Of a stretch of DNA of 64,000 nt, positions 36,007 to 44,815 are shown one piece after another (the first letter of the stretch is position 1; every line of letters begins with the position of its first letter). Where the stretch lies: assembly GCF_947500995.1 (NCBI RefSeq), contig NZ_CANMUA010000003.1, forward strand, positions 62,001 through 126,000, written 5' to 3'. Below the pieces are notes generated by a model. That model was not told the DNA's origin and searched no databases. It saw nothing but the letters and a program-made list of their open reading frames with translations. Both the position numbers and the translations under genes were made by a program. The stretch is from an uncultured Serinicoccus sp. GTDB lineage: Bacteria; Actinomycetota; Actinomycetes; Actinomycetales; Dermatophilaceae.

Positions 36007-36259
36007 TCGCCAGGCACGCAACCCTCCCGATGACCTGTGGCGGGCGCGCAGGGGGGTGTGCCCACCACCAGTCACATTGCTCTCGTGCCTGATCGACCCG
36101 ACGGCGCCGAGACGCGACGCCTGGTCGATGTCTCCACGCTAACGGCGCGTCGGCAAAGGGCGGGTATGCCGCGGGTAAGGACTTGGTCAAGTCTGTGACG
36201 GGTGGGGTGGGGCGCCGGTGGCCGCGACGGGCCCGCCCGGGTGCGCCAGACTGCACGGT
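36007..36259. promoter_or_regulatory. Region upstream of DNA ligase
   Basis: No ORF is supported here. A palindrome GACTTG-GT-CAAGTC (36180-36193) lies 67 bases before the ligase ATG and may be a regulator site. A copy of the dispersed octamer GGTATGCC is at 36163-36170. Confidence 0.35.
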
Positions 36260-37780
36260 ATGCATCTGGCCGAGGTGACCTCGACGTCCGCCGCGGTGGC
36301 CGCGACCCGCTCGCGCACCGAGAAGACGACCCTGCTCGCGCAGGCCCTCACGGACGTGTCCGGAGGGGACCCGCGCGAGGTCGAGGTGGTGGCCGACTAC
36401 CTCGCCGGAACCTTGCCGCAGCGCACGGTCGGGGTCGGCTGGCGTTCCCTGCGGGACCTCCCCGACCCGGCCGCGGACCCGTCGCTGTCCGTGCTGGAGG
36501 TGGACGCGGCGCTCGACGACCTCAAGCAGCTGGCCGGCGCCGGCTCGACGGCGGCCCGCGCGGCGGCCCTGCGCGACCTCCTCGGCCGCGCCACCGACCA
36601 GGAGCAGGAGTGGCTCGTCGGCCTGCTCACCGGGGAGCTGCGCCAGGGGGCCGGCGACGGCGTGCTCCTGCCGGCCATCGCCCGGGCCGCGGACGTGCCC
36701 GAGACGCTGGTGCGCCGGGCCGTCATGCTCGCCGGCTTCCCCGGGCCGGTCGCCCGGGCCGCGCTGACCGGCGGGTCGGCGGCGCTGGAGGAGGTCCGGC
36801 TGGAGGTCGGGCGCCCGCTGCGGCCCATGCTCGCCGGCTCCGAGCCGGACGTGGCGACGGCGGTCAGCGGGGAACGCGAGCTGGCCCTCGACCTCAAGCT
36901 CGACGGCATCCGCATCCAGGCCCACCTCGACCGGGACGCCGAGCAGCCCGTACGCCTGTTCACCCGGAGCCTGGAGGAGATCACCGACCGGCTCCCCGAG
37001 GTGGTCGAGGCGGTCGGCGCGCTCCCGGCGGGGTCCGCCGTCCTCGACGGCGAGGTCATCGTGCTCGGCCCCGACGGTCGCCCTGAGCCGTTCCAGGTCA
37101 CCGGGGCCCGGACCGCCTCGCGGACCGACCCGGCCGAGCTCGCCCGCACGACCCCGGTGACGACATACCTCTTCGACCTGCTGCATCTCGACGGCCGCGA
37201 CCTCGTCGACGAGCCCGCGACCGAGCGGTGGGCGGCGCTCGGCGACCTGGCGCCCGGCCTCGTCGTGGAGCGGGTGAGCACCGACGACCCGGCGGTGGCG
37301 CAGGAGTTCTTCGACCGGGTGGTCGCGCAGGGCCATGAGGGCGTCGTGGCTAAACACCCGCAGGCGCCCTACGCCGCCGGCCGACGCGGCGCCGGGTGGG
37401 TCAAGGTCAAGCCGCGCCGCACCGCCGACCTCGTCGTCGTCGCGGTCGAGTGGGGCAGCGGGCGCCGCCAGGGGTGGCTGTCCAACATCCACCTCGCGGC
37501 CCGCGGCGCCGACGGCGAGCCGGTCATGGTCGGCAAGACGTTCAAGGGCATGACCGACGAGCTGCTCGCCTGGCAGACCGAGCGCTTCCTGGGCCTGGAG
37601 ACCGCGCGCGAGGGCCACGTCGTGCACGTGCGCCCCGAGCAGGTGGTCGAGGTCGCCTACGACGCGGTGCAGACGTCGAGGCGGTATGCCGGCGGCGTCG
37701 CCCTGCGCTTCGCCCGGGTCCTGCGCTACCGCGACGACAAGCCGGTCGAGGAGATCGACACGGTCGAGGCGCTGCGCTGA
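36260..37780 (+). CDS. ATP-dependent DNA ligase (LigB type)
   Basis: 506 residues. The adenylation motif ALDLKLDGIRIQ carries the nucleophile K213 (KxDGxR). Downstream are motifs III-V of nucleotidyltransferases (LDGEVIVL; YLFDLLHLDG; EGVVAKHPQAPYAAGRR; GWVKVKPR) and a C-terminal OB fold. The N-terminal 200 residues are the helical DNA-binding domain of human-ligase-I-like bacterial LigB. Such ligases supplement the NAD-dependent LigA in repair. ATG 36260 follows an imperfect CAGACT box by 7 bases; no Shine-Dalgarno. It appears monocistronic. Confidence 0.9.
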   Translation: MHLAEVTSTSAAVAATRSRTEKTTLLAQALTDVSGGDPREVEVVADYLAGTLPQRTVGVGWRSLRDLPDPAADPSLSVLEVDAALDDLKQLAGAGSTAARAAALRDLLGRATDQEQEWLVGLLTGELRQGAGDGVLLPAIARAADVPETLVRRAVMLAGFPGPVARAALTGGSAALEEVRLEVGRPLRPMLAGSEPDVATAVSGERELALDLKLDGIRIQAHLDRDAEQPVRLFTRSLEEITDRLPEVVEAVGALPAGSAVLDGEVIVLGPDGRPEPFQVTGARTASRTDPAELARTTPVTTYLFDLLHLDGRDLVDEPATERWAALGDLAPGLVVERVSTDDPAVAQEFFDRVVAQGHEGVVAKHPQAPYAAGRRGAGWVKVKPRRTADLVVVAVEWGSGRRQGWLSNIHLAARGADGEPVMVGKTFKGMTDELLAWQTERFLGLETAREGHVVHVRPEQVVEVAYDAVQTSRRYAGGVALRFARVLRYRDDKPVEEIDTVEALR

Positions 37781-37793
37781 CCCACCACCCACC

Positions 37794-37891
37794 GAGCGCC
37801 GCGCATGGTTGCCCTGGACCTCCACCGGGCGCCGCACATGGTTGTCCTGGACCCCACCGGGCGCCGCACATGGTTGTCCTGGACCTCACCG
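37794..37891 (+). repeat. Tandem repeat, three 32-34 bp units
   Basis: Three head-to-tail copies of a unit containing GGCGCCGCACATGGTTGTCC and ending GGACCYCACCG; copies two and three differ at one base. It lies between the ligase stop and the 3' end of the lipoprotein operon. Confidence 0.75.
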
Positions 37892-37947
37892 AGCGAGGCG
37901 CCGTCCTCGGGGTCCCCGACGGGGGCCCGGCGCCCGGTCTGCCGGGA

Positions 37948-38463
37948 TCACCCCACGCGCTGTCCCTGCCCGTCGAAGCACGGTGACTCGACGTCGAGAC
38001 TGACCCGGGCGTCCAGCTGCGGCGCGACGGTGACCTTGAACCCGTCGGCGTCGCGGTGGTAGGTGACCGGGTCGCCCTCGGGGGCGGGGTTGTCGATGCG
38101 TTCCCAGCCGTGGTCGTCCAGCCAGGCGCGGACGAGTTCGGCCTGCCCGGCCTCGAGCTCGGGGTTCTCGTCCTCCGACACCCGCAGTCGGGCTGTCTCG
38201 GCCCAGGCCGAGATCTGGGACGTCGTGTCCAAGGTGCAGGCCCGTAGACGACCCGGAGCCATCTGCTGCTCGACGTCGGGCTTGTCCGCCAGGTCGAACT
38301 GGTCCCACAGGTCGTGCAGGATCTCTCGCGTGCGGGCACGCTGCTCCCGCGCGGCTGCCTCGTCGGCGCGCGCGGTCACCACGGCGCCACCGGGGGTGGT
38401 GACTCGTGCGTCGTCGGCACTCAGCAGTGCGCAACCGGCAACGCTGGCCATCATCAGCCCCAT
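37948..38463 (-). CDS. Small lipoprotein, paralogue 1 (last in operon)
   Basis: 171 residues from ATG 38463. Lipobox SVAGC near residue 11, then a variable linker and a conserved domain: REILHDLWDQFDL, RACTLDTTSQISAWAE, LRVSEDENPELEA, WERIDNPAP and a C-terminal GFKVTVAPQLDARV...ESPCFDGQGQRVG. Two cysteines (RACT and SPCF) probably form a disulfide. It is a tandem duplicate of the gene at 38532-39074, with the C-terminal 30 residues nearly identical. Family unnamed as far as I know. Position behind the WXG hydrolase suggests a protective or accessory envelope role. Confidence 0.7.
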   Translation of the reverse strand: MGLMMASVAGCALLSADDARVTTPGGAVVTARADEAAAREQRARTREILHDLWDQFDLADKPDVEQQMAPGRLRACTLDTTSQISAWAETARLRVSEDENPELEAGQAELVRAWLDDHGWERIDNPAPEGDPVTYHRDADGFKVTVAPQLDARVSLDVESPCFDGQGQRVG

Positions 38464-38531
38464 TGCTGTGGCGCCGGGCAAGCGCCGTCCTCGGGGTCCG
38501 AGACGAGGACCTGGCGCCCGGTCTGGACGAA

Positions 38532-39074
38532 TCACCCCACGCGCTGTCCCTGCCCGTCGAAGCACGGTGACTCGACGTCGAGGTTGACGCGGGCGTCGAG
38601 CTGCGGTGCGACGGTGACCTTGAACCCCTGGTCGTTGCGGTGGTACGTCACCGGGCTGGAGTCGGGTGCCGGGTTGTCGAGACGTTCCCAGTCGTTCGCG
38701 TCGAGCCAGTCACGGACGAGCTGCGCCTGCTCGGCCTCCAGCTCGGGGTCCGCCTCTTCCGAGACGCGCAGCTGTGTCCCCTCGGCCCAGGCCGACAGGT
38801 CGGACTTGGTGTCCAGCGTGCACGCGCGGATGGTCCCCTCTCCGGGTTTGTCCTCCAACGGTGGCTTGTCCTCGAGGTCGAACTGGTCCCACAGGTCCTG
38901 CAGGATCTCCCGAACGCGGGGCTGCTGCTCCCTCGCCGCTGCCTCGTCGGCGCTTCCGCTCACGCTGGCTTCCTCCGTCGTCGTGGAGCCTTCCGGGGTG
39001 GTCGCACCACCCAGGTTCTGACATCCTGCTAGCGTCACCGCGGCCAGCGCGAGCACCGATCCCAGGAACCTCAC
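38532..39074 (-). CDS. Small lipoprotein, paralogue 2
   Basis: 180 residues from GTG 39074, whose codon overlaps the stop of the big hydrolase (GTGA). Lipobox TLAGC, a Ser/Thr-rich linker, then the same domain as its neighbour: REILQDLWDQFDL, RACTLDTKSDLSAWAE, WERLDNPAP, GFKVTVAPQLDARV and ESPCFDGQGQ. Tight coupling to the hydrolase gene suggests the products interact or that this lipoprotein protects the cell from the hydrolase. The function is inferred from genome layout only. Confidence 0.72.
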   Translation of the reverse strand: MRFLGSVLALAAVTLAGCQNLGGATTPEGSTTTEEASVSGSADEAAAREQQPRVREILQDLWDQFDLEDKPPLEDKPGEGTIRACTLDTKSDLSAWAEGTQLRVSEEADPELEAEQAQLVRDWLDANDWERLDNPAPDSSPVTYHRNDQGFKVTVAPQLDARVNLDVESPCFDGQGQRVG

Positions 39075-41323
39075 GCGGGCTCCCCTCCCTGCCCGAAGCT
39101 GCCGTCCAGCGGGCCGGGCGCCATGATCTCGGGTTGCGACTGCTCCCACGGGGACTCCAGATCGTCGACAGGGACGGGGTCGGTGCCAGGGTAGTCCGGC
39201 TCGTCATAGACGTTGTCCGGGCCGATCCAGTCTCCGTCCTCCCGGTAAGGGATGACCTCACCGCCGGTGATGACGCCGACGATGTTGGTCCATGCGTCCG
39301 TCCCGGGGGTCACCACGTGCCTGTGCGCGTCGAAGCCCTCGAGGCGTTCTCCGGCGTACTCTCCTTCTGTCCAACGCCCGGTCTCCAGCCGGGTGAACTG
39401 GTCGGAGCTGTTCGGGTCGTCACCGTGCCCCCAGTCCTCGGGAAGGCCGACCCACCAGCGCACGTCCTCCGAGGCCTGGGCCACGGCGATGCTGTCGCCC
39501 GGGGCGGTCTGGGTGAAGCGCTGGACGTCCCGGTCATGACCGTCCCACGTCTGCGACGGGTACGTGCCCGGGGTGGAGGGCTGCTCGCCCCACGGGTCGA
39601 GCGGCCAGGGGAGCGGTCGGTGCAGCCCCAGACCGGAGCCGGAGGGGGCGACGAGCATCGTGCGGTCCACGTCCATGCCGTAGACGTCGGCGAAGCCGAC
39701 GATCCCGCCGCCCGCGGAGTGGCCGACCGCGGTGACCGTGCGGTCCGCCATGCCCAGGCCCTCGACGAAGCGCAGCAGCGCCTGCCCGCCGTCCTCGGAC
39801 CAGCGCGTCTGGGTGGCGTCGGAGGCCACCGAGTTCGGCAGGTCGATGCCCATCCAGGTCACGCTGCTCGTGTCGGGGTCCTCAGCGAGCTGCTGCACCC
39901 GGTCGACGTAGCTGCTGATGTTCGACAGATCCGTCGTCGTCCCCGGCACGAAGATCCCGACGTTCTCGCTGTCCAGCTCCCCGTGCCACTCGGCATACCG
40001 ACCGTCCCCACGAGGGTCGAAGAGCAGGACGGCCCGCGCATCGGCGGGCAGCACCGTGCCGGCGGCGTCCTCCACGTCGGCGAAGCGGGGACGCTCCAGG
40101 GGCTCCATCAGCCCTTCGTAGAACCTCAGCCGCGCCAGGGACCGGTCGACTTCCTGGTCCCGCAGCCGGAAGTCGTGGAGCAGCGTCTGGGCGTCGTCGC
40201 CCATGAGTCCCTCGAGGATCGTCTCGCCCAGCCAGTCGGGATACCACCCGGGCAGCGCGTCGAGAGCCTGCTCGCGGGTCGCGGCGTTGTCCGGCATCGC
40301 CTGGAGGACCGCCAACCGCTGCTGCTCGACGTCGATCGCGCTCTCGACCAGCAACCGGTTGGCCGCCGCCCGGTGCTCCACCGGTATGCCGTCCAGGCTC
40401 CCGACCAGGGTCGGGTAGAGCAGCCGCATCCGCTGCTGCTCCTGCGGGCTCAACCCGGCCCAGTAGTCCCGTATATCCTCGATCGCTCGGGGGTCGGCGA
40501 CCTGACCGTCCTCGAGCTCACCGATCTCCTCCCACAGGCCCGACAGCACGGGGTCGTCGGCGTCGCGCGGCTCGTGGTCCGTCGCCAGCGACGCCATGAC
40601 CTGCGGGTTGCGCTGCAGGAAGCCGGCCAGCCGTTCCTGGTCGAGCTCGTCGAGCAGGGCTCGCACGGCGTTCGGGTCCGCTGCCCGGACGAGGCGGGCG
40701 AGGAGGGCCTCGTCGGCGGCGGTGTTGACCAGGCCGTGGTCCCGGAAGACCTGCCAGGTCCCCTCCGGCGCCTGCGACCGGGTGAAGCTCGCCGTGGAGG
40801 AGCCGGGCTCCAGGGCGGCCAGGGAGGCGCGGACCTGGGCGAGGGTGTCGCGACAACCGCGGTCGGCCGTCCGCAGCATCTCCTGGGGATGCTCGGCGCG
40901 GTCGCGCAGCGCGTCCTCCCGGCGTCGCACCTCCGTCCAGTCGACCGTCTCGATCGTCTCGCCGGTGTAGTGCGTCACCTCGGTGCGTGGCCGGGCGGCC
41001 TGCAACGCGTCCCAGTCGCGCTGCACGTCGCGCAGGGTCGGCGCGTGCTCGTCGAGGGCGCCCGCCAGACCGTCCAGGGCGCCGCCGGCGGCACGGAGGT
41101 CCTCCTGCAGGGTCCGCAGGCCGTCCTGCGCCGGGTCGGCGGCCTCGTCGGCCCGGTCGGTGATCTGGCCCTCCCACCCGAGGGCGGTGGCCGCCTGCCC
41201 GAGGGTGCGTCGCAGGCCCATCCGCTCGTCGTCGACGACGTCCGCGGCCGCGCGCAGCCCGCGGGCGGAGGTCCGCAGCGGGTCGCCCTCACCGACCATC
41301 CAGCCGGGGATGTCGAGGCTCAT
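39071..41323 (-). CDS. WXG-like N-terminus + DUF1023 alpha/beta hydrolase
   Basis: 750 residues. Residues 1-120 are helical with a W-x-G turn (LGWEG, W50-G52), like WXG100 proteins exported by type VII secretion systems. A long helical middle follows. The C-terminal part is an alpha/beta hydrolase of the DUF1023 type: GIFVPGTTTDLS, then TVTAVGHSAGGGIVGF with nucleophile S536, and DAHRHVVTPGTDAW with a likely catalytic His. No signal peptide. ATG 41323 overlaps the small upstream gene and GTGA joins it to a lipoprotein. A secreted lipase or esterase effector is the best reading; a housekeeping hydrolase cannot be excluded. Confidence 0.75.
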   Translation of the reverse strand: MSLDIPGWMVGEGDPLRTSARGLRAAADVVDDERMGLRRTLGQAATALGWEGQITDRADEAADPAQDGLRTLQEDLRAAGGALDGLAGALDEHAPTLRDVQRDWDALQAARPRTEVTHYTGETIETVDWTEVRRREDALRDRAEHPQEMLRTADRGCRDTLAQVRASLAALEPGSSTASFTRSQAPEGTWQVFRDHGLVNTAADEALLARLVRAADPNAVRALLDELDQERLAGFLQRNPQVMASLATDHEPRDADDPVLSGLWEEIGELEDGQVADPRAIEDIRDYWAGLSPQEQQRMRLLYPTLVGSLDGIPVEHRAAANRLLVESAIDVEQQRLAVLQAMPDNAATREQALDALPGWYPDWLGETILEGLMGDDAQTLLHDFRLRDQEVDRSLARLRFYEGLMEPLERPRFADVEDAAGTVLPADARAVLLFDPRGDGRYAEWHGELDSENVGIFVPGTTTDLSNISSYVDRVQQLAEDPDTSSVTWMGIDLPNSVASDATQTRWSEDGGQALLRFVEGLGMADRTVTAVGHSAGGGIVGFADVYGMDVDRTMLVAPSGSGLGLHRPLPWPLDPWGEQPSTPGTYPSQTWDGHDRDVQRFTQTAPGDSIAVAQASEDVRWWVGLPEDWGHGDDPNSSDQFTRLETGRWTEGEYAGERLEGFDAHRHVVTPGTDAWTNIVGVITGGEVIPYREDGDWIGPDNVYDEPDYPGTDPVPVDDLESPWEQSQPEIMAPGPLDGSFGQGGEPA

Positions 41324-41583
41324 CGTCCACCCGTCGCGTCGGCGGTGTGGTCGGCCAGCGTCTGCATCCCCTCGCCCAGCGTCGCGAGCTCGCGACCGGC
41401 GTCCGTGAGGCGCAGCCGCGCGGTGCTCTGCAGGTCGGCGAGCACGGCCGCGGTGGAGGTCCCGCGCAGCGTCCCCGCCAGTTCGGCGACCGCGACGTCA
41501 CCCGTGGCGCCCTCCAGCGCGGCGCCGCCGTCGCCCAGCTCGCGCGCGGCCTCCCTCGTGGCGTCGATGTCGACCCGTGGCAT
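41320..41583 (-). CDS. Small helical WXG100/Lap-like partner protein
   Basis: 87 residues, all-helical by composition, with alanine-rich heptads and a central turn (LAGTLRGTSTAAVL), the size and shape of WXG100 or LXG-associated (Lap) helper proteins. No W-x-G is visible, so membership is uncertain. ATG 41583 has GGAGGGG upstream. Its stop overlaps the start of the 750-residue hydrolase, so the pair is probably made together and may be co-exported. Confidence 0.6.
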   Translation of the reverse strand: MPRVDIDATREAARELGDGGAALEGATGDVAVAELAGTLRGTSTAAVLADLQSTARLRLTDAGRELATLGEGMQTLADHTADATGGR

Positions 41584-41718
41584 GACCCCTCCCTCGGCCG
41601 AGACCATACCGGAGAGGCTCGTGGGCCGGTCTGGACCCGACGACGGGTCGTCGCCGACAGGACACGCGGTCGACGGTTTGGGACGATCAGGACCCCACCC
41701 CACCGCAGGAGGTCGACG

Positions 41719-43251
41719 ATGACCAGCGCCAGCGCGAACCTCGCCCACAACCTCGCCGCCACGGCGGACGCCCACCCGGACGCCCGGGCGGTGATCCTCG
41801 ACGACCTCGTCCTGACGTATGCCGAGGTCGAGCACTCGGCGCGGCAGCTCGCCGGGTGGATGCGCGCCCAGGGGGTCGGCGAGGGCGACCGGGTGGCGCT
41901 CATGCTGCCGAACGTGCCGGCCTTCCCCGTCCTCTACTACGCCGCGCTGCGGCTCGGGGCGGTCGTGGTGCCGATGAACCCGCTGTTCAAGAGGCGGGAG
42001 ATCCAGTACTACCTCGAGGACTCCGGCGCCTCGCTGCTCGCGGCCATGCCGGGGGAGGACGCCGCCGCCGCGGCCGACGCGACGGGCACCCGGCTGCTCA
42101 CCGTCGGCCCGGAGGGCCTGAGCTCCTACGTCCACGGCGACGACGCGGTGGACCCGGCCGAGGAGGTCGTCGAGCGCTCCGGTGACGACACCGCCGTCAT
42201 CCTCTACACCTCCGGCACCACCGGTCGCCCCAAGGGGGCCGAGCTGACCTGCGACAACCTGCAGTCCAACCAGCTCGCGACGACCGAAACCCTGCTGCAC
42301 CTCGACTCCTCGGACGTCGTCATGGGCTGCCTGCCGCTCTTCCACGTCTTCGGGATGACCTGCGGCATGAACACCGCCTTCGCGACCGGGGCGGCCCTGA
42401 CGATGATCCCGCGGTTCGACCCGGCGAAGGCGCTGGAGGTCATCGAGCGCGACCGGGTCACCGTCTTCGAGGGGGTCCCGACGATGTATGGCGCGATGCT
42501 CGCCGCCGCGGGCGCCGCCGAGACCTCCCCGGACCTGTCCACGCTGCGCACCGCGATCTCCGGTGGTGCCAGCCTGCCGCTCGAGGTCATGAAGAGGTTC
42601 GAGGAGACCTTCGGGGCCACGATCCTGGAGGGCTACGGGCTGTCCGAGACCTCACCGGTGGCCTCGTTCAACCATCCGGACGCCGAGCGCAAGGCCGGGT
42701 CCATCGGCACGCCGATCCGCGGGGTGCAGATGCGGCTCGTCGGTCCGGACGGCGCCGAGGTCGGGTCCAGCAGCGAGGAGGACCCGCAGGTCGGGGAGAT
42801 CTGCATCCGCGGGGAGAACATCATGAAGGGCTACTGGAACCGGCCCGACGCCACGGCCGAGGCGATCGACGCCGACGGCTGGTTCCACTCCGGCGACCTC
42901 GCCCGCCGCGACGAAGACGGCTACTACGTCATCGTCGACCGCAAGAAGGACATGATCATCCGCGGCGGGCTCAACGTCTACCCGCGCGAGATCGAGGAGC
43001 TGCTCTACGAGCACCCGGCCGTCGCCGAGGCGGCCGTCGTCGGGGTGCCGCACCCCGAGCTCGGCGAGGAGGTCGCGGCCTACGTCGTGCTGGCCCCGGA
43101 CGCCCGGACCGACGAGGATGAGCTGATCCGGCACGTCAAGGACCAGGTCGCGCCGTACAAGTACCCCCGCACGGTCACCGTCATCGAGGAGCTGCCCAAG
43201 GGCGCCACCGGCAAGATCCTGAAGCGCGAGCTGCGCCGCGAGGGGTCCTGA
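41719..43251 (+). CDS. Long-chain fatty-acid-CoA ligase (AMP-binding)
   Basis: 510 residues, ANL superfamily. P-loop YTSGTTGRPKGAE, motif YGLSETSP, GYWNRPDAT, DGWFHSGDLARRDEDGYYVIVDRKKDMIIRGG and the C-terminal Lys in GKILKRELR are all present. It should activate a carboxylic acid, likely a medium or long fatty acid, as acyl-AMP and then acyl-CoA. ATG 41719 has GGAGG upstream. Transcribed alone, divergent from the WXG-hydrolase operon, so a link between them is possible but unproven. Confidence 0.9.
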   Translation: MTSASANLAHNLAATADAHPDARAVILDDLVLTYAEVEHSARQLAGWMRAQGVGEGDRVALMLPNVPAFPVLYYAALRLGAVVVPMNPLFKRREIQYYLEDSGASLLAAMPGEDAAAAADATGTRLLTVGPEGLSSYVHGDDAVDPAEEVVERSGDDTAVILYTSGTTGRPKGAELTCDNLQSNQLATTETLLHLDSSDVVMGCLPLFHVFGMTCGMNTAFATGAALTMIPRFDPAKALEVIERDRVTVFEGVPTMYGAMLAAAGAAETSPDLSTLRTAISGGASLPLEVMKRFEETFGATILEGYGLSETSPVASFNHPDAERKAGSIGTPIRGVQMRLVGPDGAEVGSSSEEDPQVGEICIRGENIMKGYWNRPDATAEAIDADGWFHSGDLARRDEDGYYVIVDRKKDMIIRGGLNVYPREIEELLYEHPAVAEAAVVGVPHPELGEEVAAYVVLAPDARTDEDELIRHVKDQVAPYKYPRTVTVIEELPKGATGKILKRELRREGS

Positions 43252-43309
43252 CGGCATACCGCGGCCGGGGTCCGCGTCGACCTGTGGGCGATGGGGCAGG
43301 ATCGTCGGG

Positions 43310-44761
43310 GTGACGACCGACCGGCATACCTCGGGCGAGCCCGCGCGGCGCCCCCACATCCTGCTCATCCTCACCGACGACCACGCGGCGCACGCGGTCG
43401 GTGCCTACGGCTCGCGGATCAACACCACCCCGCACATCGACGGGATCGCCGAGCGGGGCGTGCGGCTCGACCGCTGCTTCGTCACCAACTCGCTGTGCAC
43501 CCCGAGCCGGGCCAGCATCCTCACCGGCACCTACAGCCACGTCAACGGGGTGCGGACCCTGTCGACGCCCATCGACCCGAGCCAGCCGACCTTCGTGTCG
43601 CTGCTCAAGGAGGCGGGCTACCGCACCGGGCTCGTCGGCAAGTGGCACCTGGGCGAGGGGCTGGCCCACCAGCCGCAGGGCTTCGACCACTGGGAGATCC
43701 TCGTCGACCAGGGGGAGTACGTCGACCCCACCATCGTCAGCCCCGAGGGCACCCGCACCGAGCCGGGTTACGCCACCGACGTCCTCACCGACCTCGCCCT
43801 GGGCTGGCTCGACTCCCTCGACGGCGACGAGCCCTGGTGCCTGCTGCTGTGGCACAAGGCCCCGCACCGGCCCTGGATTCCGGCGCCACGGCATACCGAG
43901 CTCTTCACCGACCCGATCCCGCTGCCGGAGACCTTCGAGGACGACCACACCGGCCGGTCCGAGGCGGTGCAGCACGTGTGGATGAGCGTGGCGGAGCACC
44001 TGAACGCCGAGGACCTCAAGGTCGAGCCGCCGGCGGGGCTGGCCGGCGCCGAGCTCACCCGGTGGAAGTACCAGCGCTGGATGGAGGACTACCTGCGCTG
44101 CGTCGAGGCGGTCGACGAGAGCGTGGGCCGGGTGGTGGACGCCCTCACCGCGCGCGGCGAGCTGGACGACACGGTGCTCGCCTACAGCTCGGACCAGGGC
44201 TTCTTCCTGGGTGACCACGGGTGGTTCGACAAGCGGCTGATGTTCGAGGAGTCCATCCGGATGCCGCTGGTGCTGTCCTGGCCGCGCGGCCTGCCGGGTG
44301 GTGGCGTGCACGACGGCATCGTGTCCAACGTCGACCTGGCGCCCACCATCCTCGAGGCCTGCGGGGTCCCGGCGCACCCCCGGATGCAGGGCCGCAGCTT
44401 CTGGCGCGACCTCGTCGGCGGCGACGCCCCGCCCCCGGCCGACGGCCTCTACTACCGCTACTGGGAGCACGCGGACGGCAACCACCACGCGCCCGCGCAC
44501 TACGGCTACCGCACCGAGCGGCACAAGCTCGTCTACTACTACAACGACCCGATGGGTCTGCCCGGCACGACCGGCGGGCCCGGCGAGCCGGAGTGGGAGC
44601 TCTACGACCTGCGGGCCGACCCCGCCGAGCTGCGCAACGTCGCTCACGACCCCGCCTACGCGGACGTGCGCGAGGAGCTGGAGGCCCGCCTGTGGCGGGC
44701 GCAGGCCGAGCTGGGGGACGAGCCGCACCCCAGCCAGCCGGTGCCCCGGCTGCTGGGCTGA
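43310..44761 (+). CDS. Sulfatase, heparan/choline-sulfatase-like
   Basis: 483 residues. The metal-site start HILLILTDDHAAHAVGAYGS and the sulfatase signature LCTPSRASILTGTY with C63 (C-x-P-S-R, oxidised to formylglycine in active enzymes) are clear; GKWHLGEG and a DNG-like YSSDQGFFLGDHGWFDKR block complete the site. No signal peptide, so it acts in the cytoplasm on imported sugars or small sulfate esters. GTG 43310 is chosen at the start of the conserved region. No formylglycine-generating enzyme is in the window. It precedes a LacI regulator and sugar importer. Confidence 0.88.
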   Translation: MTTDRHTSGEPARRPHILLILTDDHAAHAVGAYGSRINTTPHIDGIAERGVRLDRCFVTNSLCTPSRASILTGTYSHVNGVRTLSTPIDPSQPTFVSLLKEAGYRTGLVGKWHLGEGLAHQPQGFDHWEILVDQGEYVDPTIVSPEGTRTEPGYATDVLTDLALGWLDSLDGDEPWCLLLWHKAPHRPWIPAPRHTELFTDPIPLPETFEDDHTGRSEAVQHVWMSVAEHLNAEDLKVEPPAGLAGAELTRWKYQRWMEDYLRCVEAVDESVGRVVDALTARGELDDTVLAYSSDQGFFLGDHGWFDKRLMFEESIRMPLVLSWPRGLPGGGVHDGIVSNVDLAPTILEACGVPAHPRMQGRSFWRDLVGGDAPPPADGLYYRYWEHADGNHHAPAHYGYRTERHKLVYYYNDPMGLPGTTGGPGEPEWELYDLRADPAELRNVAHDPAYADVREELEARLWRAQAELGDEPHPSQPVPRLLG

Positions 44762-44815
44762 CACCGGACGGTAGCCTTCCGGGGAGTCCGGGCAGGCCGG
44801 CAGGAGGAAGGGCCG

